Assembly: GCA_946623365.1 (NCBI GenBank)
Contig: CAMORE010000005.1
Span: forward strand, 1-28,155
DNA from: an uncultured Acinetobacter sp.
GTDB lineage: Bacteria; Cyanobacteriota; Vampirovibrionia; Gastranaerophilales; Gastranaerophilaceae
DNA: 28,155 nt
Direction: 5' to 3'
A program made the position numbers and the translations under genes. The notes beneath the pieces were generated by a model, which did not search any database, had not been told where the DNA came from, and was given only the letters and a program-made list of their open reading frames with translations. Every line of letters begins with the position of its first letter. The stretch's first letter is position 1. Shown here in pieces: positions 1 to 6,813 of the stretch.

Positions 1-79
1 AATATTCAAAAATACTTATAAAACAGAGTGCTATTATTATCACAAATATATAACTAGTAATCCAAACTTTTTTACCCAT
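1..79 (-). CDS. 5' end of a membrane-anchored or secreted protein, cut by the window edge
   Basis: Reading leftwards from an ATG at 79, 26 codons are open up to the edge. The encoded start has two lysines at positions 3-4 followed by a hydrophobic stretch (about residues 10-24), which looks like a signal anchor or signal peptide. There is no Shine-Dalgarno sequence. Instead TATAAT lies on the minus strand at 91-86, with exactly six bases between it and the ATG, the same leaderless arrangement as era, coaBC and others in this window. That shared architecture is the best support that this is a real gene start. The function cannot be inferred from this fragment. Confidence 0.6.
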   Translation of the reverse strand, partial: MGKKVWITSYIFVIIIALCFISIFEY

Positions 80-85
80 AATCTG

Positions 86-91
86 ATTATA
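86..91 (-). promoter_or_regulatory. -10 hexamer of a leaderless gene (TATAAT-N6-ATG)
   Basis: TATAAT on the minus strand followed by CAGATT and then the ATG at 79. The predicted transcription start coincides with the start codon. The bases before the hexamer are CAT, so this one lacks the TGn extension that most other copies have. Confidence 0.5.
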
Positions 92-250
92 ATGATATAT
101 TGTTATTTTGTCTATTTGTTAAGATAAAAACACATTCTCAGCCCACTAGCAAGCCTATTAAGGCACGTTACAGGGTTGCATGGTATAAACTCTATACCCA
201 AAAGTTGCGAGAGTAGGTAAAAACATAGACAAGACAACCACTTCACTACA

Positions 251-484
251 TCAATCATAAAATTGGACTACGTCATCACCACCTTCATCACCACTTGAAC
301 TCGGTCTGTCGAATTGAATGGATGTTTTCGCCATCCCGAGTTTTTGGGGGTGTTCTAGGGGGTCTTCACCTTGTTCACTTCTCTCATTCTTGCTTCCGTT
401 TCGTTGGGTCTATGTCCTGTGTCTGTTTGACCCAAATAATACATCAGGATTGATGATAAAATCAGGACTCAGGGGTACAAAATT
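251..484 (-). pseudogene. Decayed or amber-interrupted reading frame of unknown origin
   Basis: One minus-strand frame is open from 484 to a TGA at 251-253 apart from a single in-frame TAG at 410-412. The part after the TAG is 52 residues, hydrophilic, and ends in an acidic, glycine-rich tail (RPSSSGDEGG then DDVVQFYD). A second frame also gives a protein-like run ending at a TAG at 355-357, which suggests frameshift decay. The stretch about 140-430 is visibly richer in G and C than the surrounding DNA, which hints at foreign origin. No start codon with a ribosome site is visible. The plus-strand reading of this stretch is not convincing. It could also be non-coding DNA that happens to be open. 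Confidence 0.25.
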
Positions 485-677
485 TCATGCCAGTCAGAAA
501 ACCATAGGACACTGAAAATCACAATCCATGAAAATTGATAAGTAGCACACAAAACAATTTTTCAGTAAACACCTATAACACAGCAATCACAAATAATAGA
601 AACATACATGAAGATATACAAATAAGTCATTATTTTCTAAGACCTACGATAGATATTATCCCCCACTGTGCATGAGT

Positions 678-857
678 TTATCCAAGAACATCATTTTCCA
701 CTATGTCATTATCATCCTTGAGTATATCCATAATTTGATGTCTCATATCAAGTATTTCATCTTTGCAATTTGTTAGAGTATCGTACACTTGCTCCCATAT
801 AAAAAGAGGTAGGTTTATCCTACCTCTTTTTATATGGTGTTGTATTGCGAGAAACAC
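678..857 (-). other. Possible small reading frame or gene tail (unrecognised)
   Basis: A minus-strand frame is open from a GTG at 857 to TAA at 678-680 (59 residues). Its last 36 residues look protein-like: amphipathic and acidic, with segments CKDEILDM and QIMDILKDDND. A later GTG at 788, preceded by GGGAGCA, is an alternative start that would avoid the inverted repeat at 795-837, which otherwise sits inside the frame as a terminator. It may be the surviving tail of a lost gene. No function can be suggested. Confidence 0.25.
795..837. terminator. Bidirectional hairpin terminator
   Basis: Perfect 19-bp inverted repeat with loop TTTAT. The GC core GAGGTAGG/CCTACCTC is flanked by AAAAA on the left and TTTTT on the right, so a U-tract follows the stem whichever strand is transcribed. 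It separates the decayed left part of the region from the candidate structured RNA to the right. Confidence 0.75.
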
Positions 858-1062
858 CCAAATGGTGGTTTGGTGGATTTACGGACGGACGACACGAACA
901 ATAACAATTTTAGTGAGTTAGTCCGGATAGCGAAGAAACGAAGCGGCTAAACCGTAAGGTTTAAAAGCGAGTTTTCTGTGAGCGTGGAGCAAATCCAAGA
1001 CGAGTCCACTGCGGTCCATATTTAAAACTCAAAATAACAAGGCTTTTAGACCTTGCTTTTTT
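840..1062 (+). ncRNA. Candidate structured RNA between two terminators
   Basis: No credible reading frame covers this stretch, it is richer in G and C than its flanks, and it ends in a rho-independent terminator (1038-1062). Local hairpins are visible: TAAACC-GTAA-GGTTTA at 948-963, a six-pair stem closed by a GNRA-type GTAA tetraloop, and a stem made by GTGGA and TCCAC around an inner TGGA/TCCA hairpin near 985-1012. I looked for signatures of 4.5S RNA, T-box, TPP, cobalamin and GEMM riboswitches and of tRNA and found none. The 5' end and the promoter are undefined. A dispersed intergenic repeat is the alternative explanation. Confidence 0.35.
1038..1062 (+). terminator. Rho-independent terminator
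   Basis: Stem CAAGG/CCTTG with an 8-base loop, followed by C and six T residues. It is oriented for plus-strand transcription and insulates cysS from whatever is transcribed at 840-1037. Confidence 0.65.
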
Positions 1063-1066
1063 AATG

Positions 1067-1318
1067 CTATTTTTTATAAAAATGCTTTTCTGTAATATTT
1101 ATGTACTTTGCCGTAAGGTGTACTCTGTCTTAAACTGCAGTACAAAGCAGATTTAATGGTAATTAAACAAAAAAACAAACATGTCCTAAATTTAAGCATT
1201 TTTATGTCATTGTGCATTGTTTCTGTAGAAGGCTTTTAAATACTAAAATATTGTCTCCTTTGATTGCATACATTTTTTTATACATTCGATGTATATCCGA
1301 TTTTATTATCTAAAAGAA
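1067..1318. other. Intergenic region ahead of cysS, no gene seen
   Basis: AT-rich stretch with only very short frames on either strand. No T-box consensus is present, although cysS is a common T-box target in Firmicutes. A minus-strand AAAGGAGACA resembles a ribosome site but is followed by a stop codon rather than a start. Confidence 0.5.
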
Positions 1319-1345
1319 TTGTTTACATGAGAGCCATTTTATACT
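1319..1345 (+). promoter_or_regulatory. Possible cysS promoter
   Basis: TTGTTT (1319-1324) and TATACT (1340-1345) separated by 15 bases, shorter than the usual 17. Transcription would start near 1352, leaving a leader of about 33 bases that contains the AGGAG at 1373-1377. Confidence 0.35.
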
Positions 1346-1385
1346 AAAATTTAATCGGGGAAGACGGGATATAGGAGTAAGTTTT

Positions 1386-2762
1386 ATGTTAAAGCTTCAT
1401 AACACATATACTGGCACAATTGAAGAATTTAAACCGATAGAAGAAAATAAAGTGAAAATGTATGTTTGCGGTCCTACGGTATACGACAACGCTCACTTAG
1501 GACATGCAAGGTGCTATATAACCTGGGATGTATTATACAGATATTTAAAATTCAAAGGGTATGATGTTACATATTGCAGAAACGTAACGGATGTAGATGA
1601 TAAAATTCTTAAAAAAGCAGAAAAAGAAGGAAAAACGCCTGAGGAGGTTTCAAAATTCTGGTATAACAAGTTTTCTGACAGTATGAAAGCTTTAAATAAT
1701 TTATCTCCGACAATAGAGCCTTTTGCTACTAAAACTTTAGGGGAAATGATCTCAATGAATAAAGATTTAATCGCTAAAGGTTATGCTTATGAAACAGGTG
1801 GTGATGTTTATTTTAGAGTTAAAAAGTTTGGGAAATACGGTTCTTTGTCAGGTCAACCGATAGATCAATTAGAAAGCGGTGCAAGAATTGAAGTTGGGGA
1901 GCAAAAAGAAGATCCGCTAGACTTTGCATTGTGGAAAAAAGATGAAAAATTCGGATACAATTCTCCATGGGGTGTCGGTCGTCCGGGGTGGCACATTGAG
2001 TGCTCTGCAATGAGCAGGAAATATCTGGGTAAAACTATTGATATCCATGCGGGTGGTGCGGATTTAATATTCCCGCATCATGAAAATGAAATAGCTCAAT
2101 CAGAATGTGCTAACGGATGTAAATTTGTTAATTATTGGCTGCATAACGGTTTTGTTACTATTAATAAAGAAAAAATGTCAAAATCATTAGGTAATTTTTT
2201 AACAATAGATGATTTGCTAAAAAATTATGATTCAAATACTATAAGATTCTTTATTTTAACAAATCATTACAGAATGCCTGTTGAGTTTTCTGACGAGGCA
2301 TTACAATCTGCTCAAGCCGGTGTTAAAAGAATGCTAAATGCTAAAAGAACAGATTTAAAAGAAAATATTGATATAACACAACTGGAAGAGTATAAAGAGT
2401 TTGTAGATGCAATGGACGATGATTTAAATACTTCAAAAGCTCTGGCAGTATTATTTGATTTAACAAATAAAGCAAATAAGGATGTAGATTATGCTTATAC
2501 ACTTCTGTATAAACTGGCGACAACATTAGGGTTTATATTTGAAAAGGCAGGGTTAAGCGATGAAGAGCTGCAAGAAAAATTGAAAAGTATAAGCAAAACT
2601 CTTAATGAAGAATTTACTTCAATGGAAGATGTAATAAATAAAAGAAAAATCGCAAGAGCAGAAAAAAACTGGGATATTGCAGATAAGATAAGAATTGCTC
2701 TTGATGATGCGGGAATTCTGTTGAAGGATTCAAAAGACGGAACTGTTTGGGAATTGAAATAA
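1386..2762 (+). CDS. cysS: Cysteinyl-tRNA synthetase
   Basis: Cytoplasmic enzyme that activates cysteine with ATP and charges tRNA-Cys. At 458 residues it has the usual length for this class I synthetase. The signature motifs are all present: the HIGH-type motif HLGHAR about 39 residues in, KEKMSKSLGN near residue 260, and the zinc-site residues in VCGPTVYDN (Cys), WHIECSAMS (Cys) and FPHHENE (His/Glu). The C-terminal part after about residue 310 is the helical DALR/anticodon region. The start is set by an AGGAG seven bases upstream. The ATG of the next gene follows after 17 bases, so cysS, the SpoIID-like gene and murJ probably form one operon on the plus strand. Confidence 0.97.
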   Translation: MLKLHNTYTGTIEEFKPIEENKVKMYVCGPTVYDNAHLGHARCYITWDVLYRYLKFKGYDVTYCRNVTDVDDKILKKAEKEGKTPEEVSKFWYNKFSDSMKALNNLSPTIEPFATKTLGEMISMNKDLIAKGYAYETGGDVYFRVKKFGKYGSLSGQPIDQLESGARIEVGEQKEDPLDFALWKKDEKFGYNSPWGVGRPGWHIECSAMSRKYLGKTIDIHAGGADLIFPHHENEIAQSECANGCKFVNYWLHNGFVTINKEKMSKSLGNFLTIDDLLKNYDSNTIRFFILTNHYRMPVEFSDEALQSAQAGVKRMLNAKRTDLKENIDITQLEEYKEFVDAMDDDLNTSKALAVLFDLTNKANKDVDYAYTLLYKLATTLGFIFEKAGLSDEELQEKLKSISKTLNEEFTSMEDVINKRKIARAEKNWDIADKIRIALDDAGILLKDSKDGTVWELK

Positions 2763-2779
2763 GTATGTACGTTGGTAAA

Positions 2780-4423
2780 ATGAAAAAAATATTATGCATA
2801 TTTTTAATATTCTTTGCTGTAAATTTTTGTTGTGCTTTTGCCGTTAATGATTTTGAGATTGTAAGAGTCGGGATAACAGATAATAATTTTCAAAATGTTC
2901 AGAAAAAAGAAGCGGTATTGTATGGTACTGATGAGTGTGAAATATGCGACAAAGCCTCAAGAAAAGCCATCTTAAAAATACCTGCAAATACTGATATCTC
3001 TTTTCAAGCTTCTTCAAGAGGTCTTGTTACAACGATTAATGAAAGTTCAGCAATCTTGCCGGACGTTGTTATAGTGTGTCCTAAAGGATTAATAGGCGTA
3101 AGAGGTCTCCAACGGAAAGGAAAACCTGCGTTATACCATGGAGCTATTGAGATTGTTCAAAATATATCTAAAGAAGGTTTTTATATAGTTAATTTAATAG
3201 AAATTCAAGATTATTTAAAAGGAGTTGTCCCAAATGAAATGCCTGTTTCTTTTGGGTTAGAAGCTTTAAAGGCACAGGCTGTAGCAGCAAGAAATTATGT
3301 TTTAACGCCAAGAACTCAAGCTTATAAAGAATTTAACGTGGTCGACAGTGTTGCTAGTCAAGTATATTTCGGCGCAAATACTGAAGAGGATTTGGCAACA
3401 AGAGCTGTCATGGAAACGGACGGAGTTGTTGCTCTATACAATAATGAATTAATTTTAGCTTTGTATAGTTCAACAGCAGGCGGTTATACTGAGAGTTATG
3501 CAAACGCATTCTCGGACCCTTATACAAAGAAGTTTCCGTCAACTACTAAAGCTTATTTGACAGCAGTTCCTGATAAATCTGAGTTTGAACCGATAATTGA
3601 TGATATAAAAGCAAAAGAGTTTTACGGAACAAAAGTTCCTTCTTTTGATATTCAATCTCCATATTATCGATGGACAAAAGAATGGACAGGTAAAGAACTT
3701 GAGGACGTCCTAAAAACAACTTTACCCGCTCAATCAAAAACAGGATTCGTATATCCGTCGCTAAGAGAAGGTGATGATATAGGAAAAATTAAAGATATAA
3801 AAGTGATGAAACGCGGTAACTCCGGTAAAATAATGGAGGTTGAGATTCTGACATCCAAAGGTTGTTATACCATTTCAAAAGAATTAGTCATAAGAAGAGT
3901 ATTTCAGAAAAACGGTGTATCGCTGCCAAGTGCAAATGCAGTATTTGAAAAACAAATAGATAATTATGGCAATGTTCAAAAAATTATCGTATACGGAGGA
4001 GGATTCGGTCACGGTGTCGGCATGAGCCAATATGGAGCAGGGTATATGGCATTAAAACTTAGTCAGCCTTATTATAACATATTAAGACATTACTATTCAG
4101 GTATTAATTTGGGAACAATTCCGGTAACTGTGTCAGGAAATGATATAAAACAAACCTTCTGGGCTCCAATAGGAAGGGCGCAAATTGTTATTACAGATAC
4201 AACAGCACCTAAACTTGCTGTTATGATAAATGGTAAAGAACTGGAATTTGTTCTTTCAAAGCCGGTTTTTCATCGAGAACAAAAAATTGATATTTCAAGG
4301 TTTATTGACGACGGATATAACACCATAACGCTTCACGCTCCTTCTTTGGGACGTTCTGTGAATGCATATATTGAATTAGTGGAAAAACATTCAAAGCTTA
4401 GTTTTCAAGATGAAGAAGAATAA
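2780..4423 (+). CDS. SpoIID/LytB-domain protein (secreted peptidoglycan lytic transglycosylase type)
   Basis: The protein (547 residues from this start) begins with a signal peptide, MKKILCIF followed by a hydrophobic run to about residue 21. The SpoIID domain contains VVPNEMPVSFG, whose Glu (about residue 153) matches the catalytic Glu of SpoIID, followed by EALKAQAVAARNYVL. The domain closes with GFGHGVGMSQYGA and a short beta-rich tail. Family members cleave glycan strands from which stem peptides have been removed, or stimulate amidases. In B. subtilis SpoIID acts in engulfment, but no sporulation genes lie here, so a role in wall remodelling during growth or division is more likely. ATG at 2765 is possible, but 2780 gives a cleaner signal peptide. 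It lies between cysS and the lipid II flippase gene, which fits a wall role. Confidence 0.85.
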   Translation: MKKILCIFLIFFAVNFCCAFAVNDFEIVRVGITDNNFQNVQKKEAVLYGTDECEICDKASRKAILKIPANTDISFQASSRGLVTTINESSAILPDVVIVCPKGLIGVRGLQRKGKPALYHGAIEIVQNISKEGFYIVNLIEIQDYLKGVVPNEMPVSFGLEALKAQAVAARNYVLTPRTQAYKEFNVVDSVASQVYFGANTEEDLATRAVMETDGVVALYNNELILALYSSTAGGYTESYANAFSDPYTKKFPSTTKAYLTAVPDKSEFEPIIDDIKAKEFYGTKVPSFDIQSPYYRWTKEWTGKELEDVLKTTLPAQSKTGFVYPSLREGDDIGKIKDIKVMKRGNSGKIMEVEILTSKGCYTISKELVIRRVFQKNGVSLPSANAVFEKQIDNYGNVQKIIVYGGGFGHGVGMSQYGAGYMALKLSQPYYNILRHYYSGINLGTIPVTVSGNDIKQTFWAPIGRAQIVITDTTAPKLAVMINGKELEFVLSKPVFHREQKIDISRFIDDGYNTITLHAPSLGRSVNAYIELVEKHSKLSFQDEEE

Positions 4424-4443
4424 GTTTTCGGAAGATATTTTTA

Positions 4444-6024
4444 ATGGAAAGTAAAGCAATAAAAACTAAAAATGAAGGAATTCTAAAAGCAGCATGGTTA
4501 ATTGCATTAGTGACGGTTGCCAGTAAGCTTATAGGTTTCGTAAGAGATATGGTCGTTGCGAATTTTTATGGCGCAACACTAGTGTCTGATGCGTATTTTT
4601 ATGCTCTGCAGCTGCCTTCTCTTGCAATAATAATACTCGGCGGTGTCGGCGGTCCTTTTCATAGTGCTGCCGTAGCTGTTTTTTCAAAACTTATAGGTGC
4701 TGATGAAAAACCGGATATAGAGATAAATAAGCTTTATAATACATTTTTAACAGTATCGTTTATATTTTTCTCAATTTTTGCAATTTTAGGCTTTATATTT
4801 GCTGATAAAATTATGGGGCTGATAATATCAGCAGGTTCACCGGAGCTTATATCTCTTGCTTCAGCGCATTTTAGGATAATGTCACCTATTATATTAATAG
4901 GTGGTATTATAGGTATTTATTACGGACTCTTAGTTGTTCACAAAAAATATATTTTGCCGAATTTATCTCCAATGATATTGAGTATTGTGGTAATAATCGC
5001 AATATCAATAGCCAAATGCGATAAATCCGGTTTCGTACTTGCCGGCGCAACTACATTAGGTGCAATTTGTCAAATATTGCTTCAGTTTCCTAAAATCAGA
5101 CAGATAGGATATAGAATTAAGCCCAATTTAGATGTAAAAACCGTTAAATTTAAAGAAATCTGCGAGCTTTTATTTCCTGCCATTTTGAGTTCTACTGTCG
5201 GTCAGATAAGTATTTATATTGATATGTTTTTTGCATCAAATCTTGTATTAGGAGCATGGACAGCTGTTGTGTTTGCAAATAGAATCTTCCAATTTCCGGT
5301 AGGAATTTTGGTAACAGCGTTTCTTGTTCCTTTATTTCCTATATTTTCAAGACTGGCGGGAGAAGGCAATGCCGATGCCATAAAAAGCTATTTTAATAAA
5401 GGGGTCGGAGTGTTATTTTTTGTTGCTATCCCAATAATCATTTTCATTCTTTTGCTTGCACAAGACGGAATTTCATTAATATTTGAAAGGGGTGCATTTA
5501 ATTCGAATGCCGTTGTTATGGTATCAGAAGCACTTTGTTTTTTATCCTTTTCAATACTGCCTTATGTTTTCAGAGATTCAATAACAAGGGTTTACTATGC
5601 CTTTAATGATTCAAAAACACCTTTTATTATTGCTACATCTTCAATTCTATTGAAAGCTTTTTTAAATTGGTTTTTGATATTAAAGTTAAATATGGGAATT
5701 GCAGGAATTACACTTTCTACATCCTTTATAACTTTATTTAATGCAGTAATGCTAGGTATATTTATTTCTAAAAGAATAAGACTGGATTATAAAAGCTTGT
5801 TTATTAATTTAGGAAAAATGTTAATTGCCGGTCTAATAACATTAACTATTGGTTTTATTCTGTGTGAAAAATTTAATGACTTTAATTTACCCAAGTACAT
5901 ATTTGAACTTGTAAAAATAGTTACAGTTATAATAATTACAAGTGTTTTGTATATATTCTTAAATATTTCCTTAAAAATGGATTATGCAAAGGAATTAATG
6001 GTCAGGATAACAAACAGGGGTTAA
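4444..6024 (+). CDS. murJ: Lipid II flippase MurJ (MviN family)
   Basis: Polytopic membrane protein (526 residues, about 14 hydrophobic segments) of the MOP superfamily that moves lipid-linked peptidoglycan precursor across the inner membrane. The N-terminal pattern ASKLIGFVRDMVVANFYGA and the central FANRIFQFPVGILVTAF are typical of MurJ. Length matches the family. The gene begins 20 bases after the SpoIID-like gene, and the upstream GGAAGAT is only a weak ribosome site, consistent with translation in an operon. Pairing with a SpoIID-domain protein places two envelope-building functions together. The last 30 bases run into the promoter of the following regulator, with no clear terminator between. 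Confidence 0.93.
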   Translation: MESKAIKTKNEGILKAAWLIALVTVASKLIGFVRDMVVANFYGATLVSDAYFYALQLPSLAIIILGGVGGPFHSAAVAVFSKLIGADEKPDIEINKLYNTFLTVSFIFFSIFAILGFIFADKIMGLIISAGSPELISLASAHFRIMSPIILIGGIIGIYYGLLVVHKKYILPNLSPMILSIVVIIAISIAKCDKSGFVLAGATTLGAICQILLQFPKIRQIGYRIKPNLDVKTVKFKEICELLFPAILSSTVGQISIYIDMFFASNLVLGAWTAVVFANRIFQFPVGILVTAFLVPLFPIFSRLAGEGNADAIKSYFNKGVGVLFFVAIPIIIFILLLAQDGISLIFERGAFNSNAVVMVSEALCFLSFSILPYVFRDSITRVYYAFNDSKTPFIIATSSILLKAFLNWFLILKLNMGIAGITLSTSFITLFNAVMLGIFISKRIRLDYKSLFINLGKMLIAGLITLTIGFILCEKFNDFNLPKYIFELVKIVTVIIITSVLYIFLNISLKMDYAKELMVRITNRG

Positions 6025-6046
6025 TTAAGCCCAAAAAAAATTTTAC

Positions 6047-6076
6047 TTGACAAAAGTGTTAGGTATACCTTACAAT
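6047..6076 (+). promoter_or_regulatory. Promoter with embedded palindromic operator for the DtxR-family gene
   Basis: TTGACA (6047-6052), 18 bases, TACAAT (6071-6076). Between them lies the perfect 10-bp palindrome AGGTATACCT (6061-6070), extended to TTAGGTATACCTTA. This resembles the TTAGG...CCTAA half-sites recognised by DtxR/IdeR-type repressors, so binding of the encoded protein here would give autoregulation (inferred). Confidence 0.75.
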
Positions 6077-6086
6077 AATGTGTAAT

Positions 6087-6518
6087 ATGAATAATACTTC
6101 ATTATCATCAGGTTTGGAAGACTACTTAGAAGCAATCTACATTGCAGATATACATAAAACACAACTTAAGGGTGCCCAACTGGCGCGCAATCTTAATATC
6201 TCCCGCGCGTCAGTATCGGAAGCCCTATCAAAATTAGTTGCGAAGGAACTTATTAAGTATGAGAGTTACGGTGAGATTGTTCTGACCGAAAAAGGAAAGC
6301 AGGAAGCAATTAGTGTATACCATAAACATAATGTGCTTAAGGAGTTTTTTGAAAAAATATTATTGATAAGCCCAGAAGAAGCAGAAAGTTTAGGCTGCAA
6401 AATTGAGCATATTATATCGAAAAATATTCTTGAAAAAATGCGGCAATATACTTTGTATATTTCAAGGCATCCGGAAATCATAGAAAATTATAAACAACTA
6501 ACAAATTATAATAAATAA
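6087..6518 (+). CDS. DtxR/MntR-family metal-dependent transcriptional repressor
   Basis: 143 residues from this ATG, with an N-terminal winged helix (LSSGLEDYLEAIY onwards) and a metal-binding dimerisation domain. It has no SH3-like third domain, so the size matches MntR rather than DtxR. By alignment from memory, the metal ligands are Asp12 and Glu15, His81, and Cys104-Glu107-His108. Asp at the first position is MntR-like (DtxR has Met), while Cys at the fourth is DtxR-like (MntR has Glu), so iron versus manganese selectivity cannot be read directly. The promoter predicts transcription starting around 6083, which excludes the ATG at 6078 and leaves almost no leader and no Shine-Dalgarno site. 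No metal transporter gene is adjacent, so its targets lie elsewhere. Confidence 0.85.
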   Translation: MNNTSLSSGLEDYLEAIYIADIHKTQLKGAQLARNLNISRASVSEALSKLVAKELIKYESYGEIVLTEKGKQEAISVYHKHNVLKEFFEKILLISPEEAESLGCKIEHIISKNILEKMRQYTLYISRHPEIIENYKQLTNYNK

Positions 6519-6520
6519 TA

Positions 6521-6547
6521 AAAAAAAAACTTCTCGGTTAGGAGAAG
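6521..6547 (-). terminator. Rho-independent terminator (minus strand)
   Basis: On the minus strand CTTCTC-CTAACC-GAGAAG is followed by nine T residues. On the plus strand the stem is not followed by T residues, so it does not end the DtxR-type gene. It terminates either the candidate small RNA or GH13 transcripts. Confidence 0.75.
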
Positions 6548-6614
6548 CTAGGAAAATTAATTAGGAAGGGATTTAGGGATTTAAGTAAATTTGTTTGCTA
6601 CATCTCACATATAT
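6521..6614 (-). ncRNA. Candidate C-rich small RNA
   Basis: A possible -10 (TAAATA, minus strand 6626-6621) lies 32 bases downstream of the TGTAAA-N4-TGTAAC repeat. A strong rho-independent terminator ends the unit at 6521. The predicted RNA of about 94 nucleotides has no reading frame and contains two UCCC motifs (AAAUCCCUAAAUCCCUUCCU) and UCUCCU in the terminator stem. C-rich single-stranded motifs of this kind pair with Shine-Dalgarno sequences in several known bacterial regulatory RNAs. Expression and 5' end are inferred. It might instead be the 3' region of a GH13 read-through transcript. Confidence 0.35.
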
Positions 6615-6658
6615 ATAAAGTATTTAAAAAGTATCTAATTTCACAAAGGAAGTTATTT

Positions 6659-6674
6659 GTTACAATTGTTTACA
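6659..6674 (-). promoter_or_regulatory. TGTAAM-N4-TGTAAM direct repeat, copy 1
   Basis: On the minus strand TGTAAA-CAAT-TGTAAC, two half-sites with a 10-bp period. It sits 32 bases upstream of the possible -10 of the candidate small RNA. The same arrangement occurs at 10084, 15118 and 22698. Confidence 0.5.
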
Positions 6675-6715
6675 TTTGATTTGATTAAAAATATTGTTAA
6701 TAATAAAAAAAATTA

Positions 6716-6754
6716 GTTGCACAAATGCAACAAAATATGTATTTTGTTGCATTT
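6716..6754. other. Overlapping GTTGCA hairpins downstream of the GH13 gene
   Basis: A perfect 15-bp inverted repeat (6723-6737 with 6740-6754, two-base TG loop) contains TGCAAC and GTTGCA. An extra GTTGCA at 6716-6721 can pair with the same TGCAAC (6726-6731) through a CAAA loop. The two hairpins exclude each other. No long T-tract follows on either strand, so a classical terminator is unlikely. It may protect the GH13 mRNA 3' end or be an operator. Confidence 0.45.
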
Positions 6755-6813
6755 ATTTAAATAATTATTTACATGTATCACAACGACAGGAATTGTCTAC
6801 GTTTAAAAACTAT

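Larger units (their letters stand above)
6519..6813. other. Intergenic region between convergent genes, rich in signals
   Basis: Between the DtxR-type gene (+) and the GH13 gene (-). It holds no reading frame of note but does hold a minus-strand terminator (6521-6547), a TGTAAA-N4-TGTAAC direct repeat (6659-6674), a possible -10 and two overlapping GTTGCA hairpins (6716-6754). Together these suggest a small minus-strand transcript, listed separately. Confidence 0.6.

Noticed and set aside
318..515. 65-residue plus-strand frame in the left intergenic region
   Set aside because: No ribosome site or promoter; the cysteine- and serine-rich composition is what the reverse of a GC-richer stretch would give. 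The opposite strand looks more protein-like.
1067..1385. T-box leader ahead of cysS
   Set aside because: No AGGGTGGNACCGCG-type sequence and no terminator/antiterminator pair were found.
2780..4423. SpoIID-like gene as evidence of an endospore former
   Set aside because: SpoIID domains occur widely in non-sporulating bacteria including cyanobacteria, and no other sporulation gene is present.
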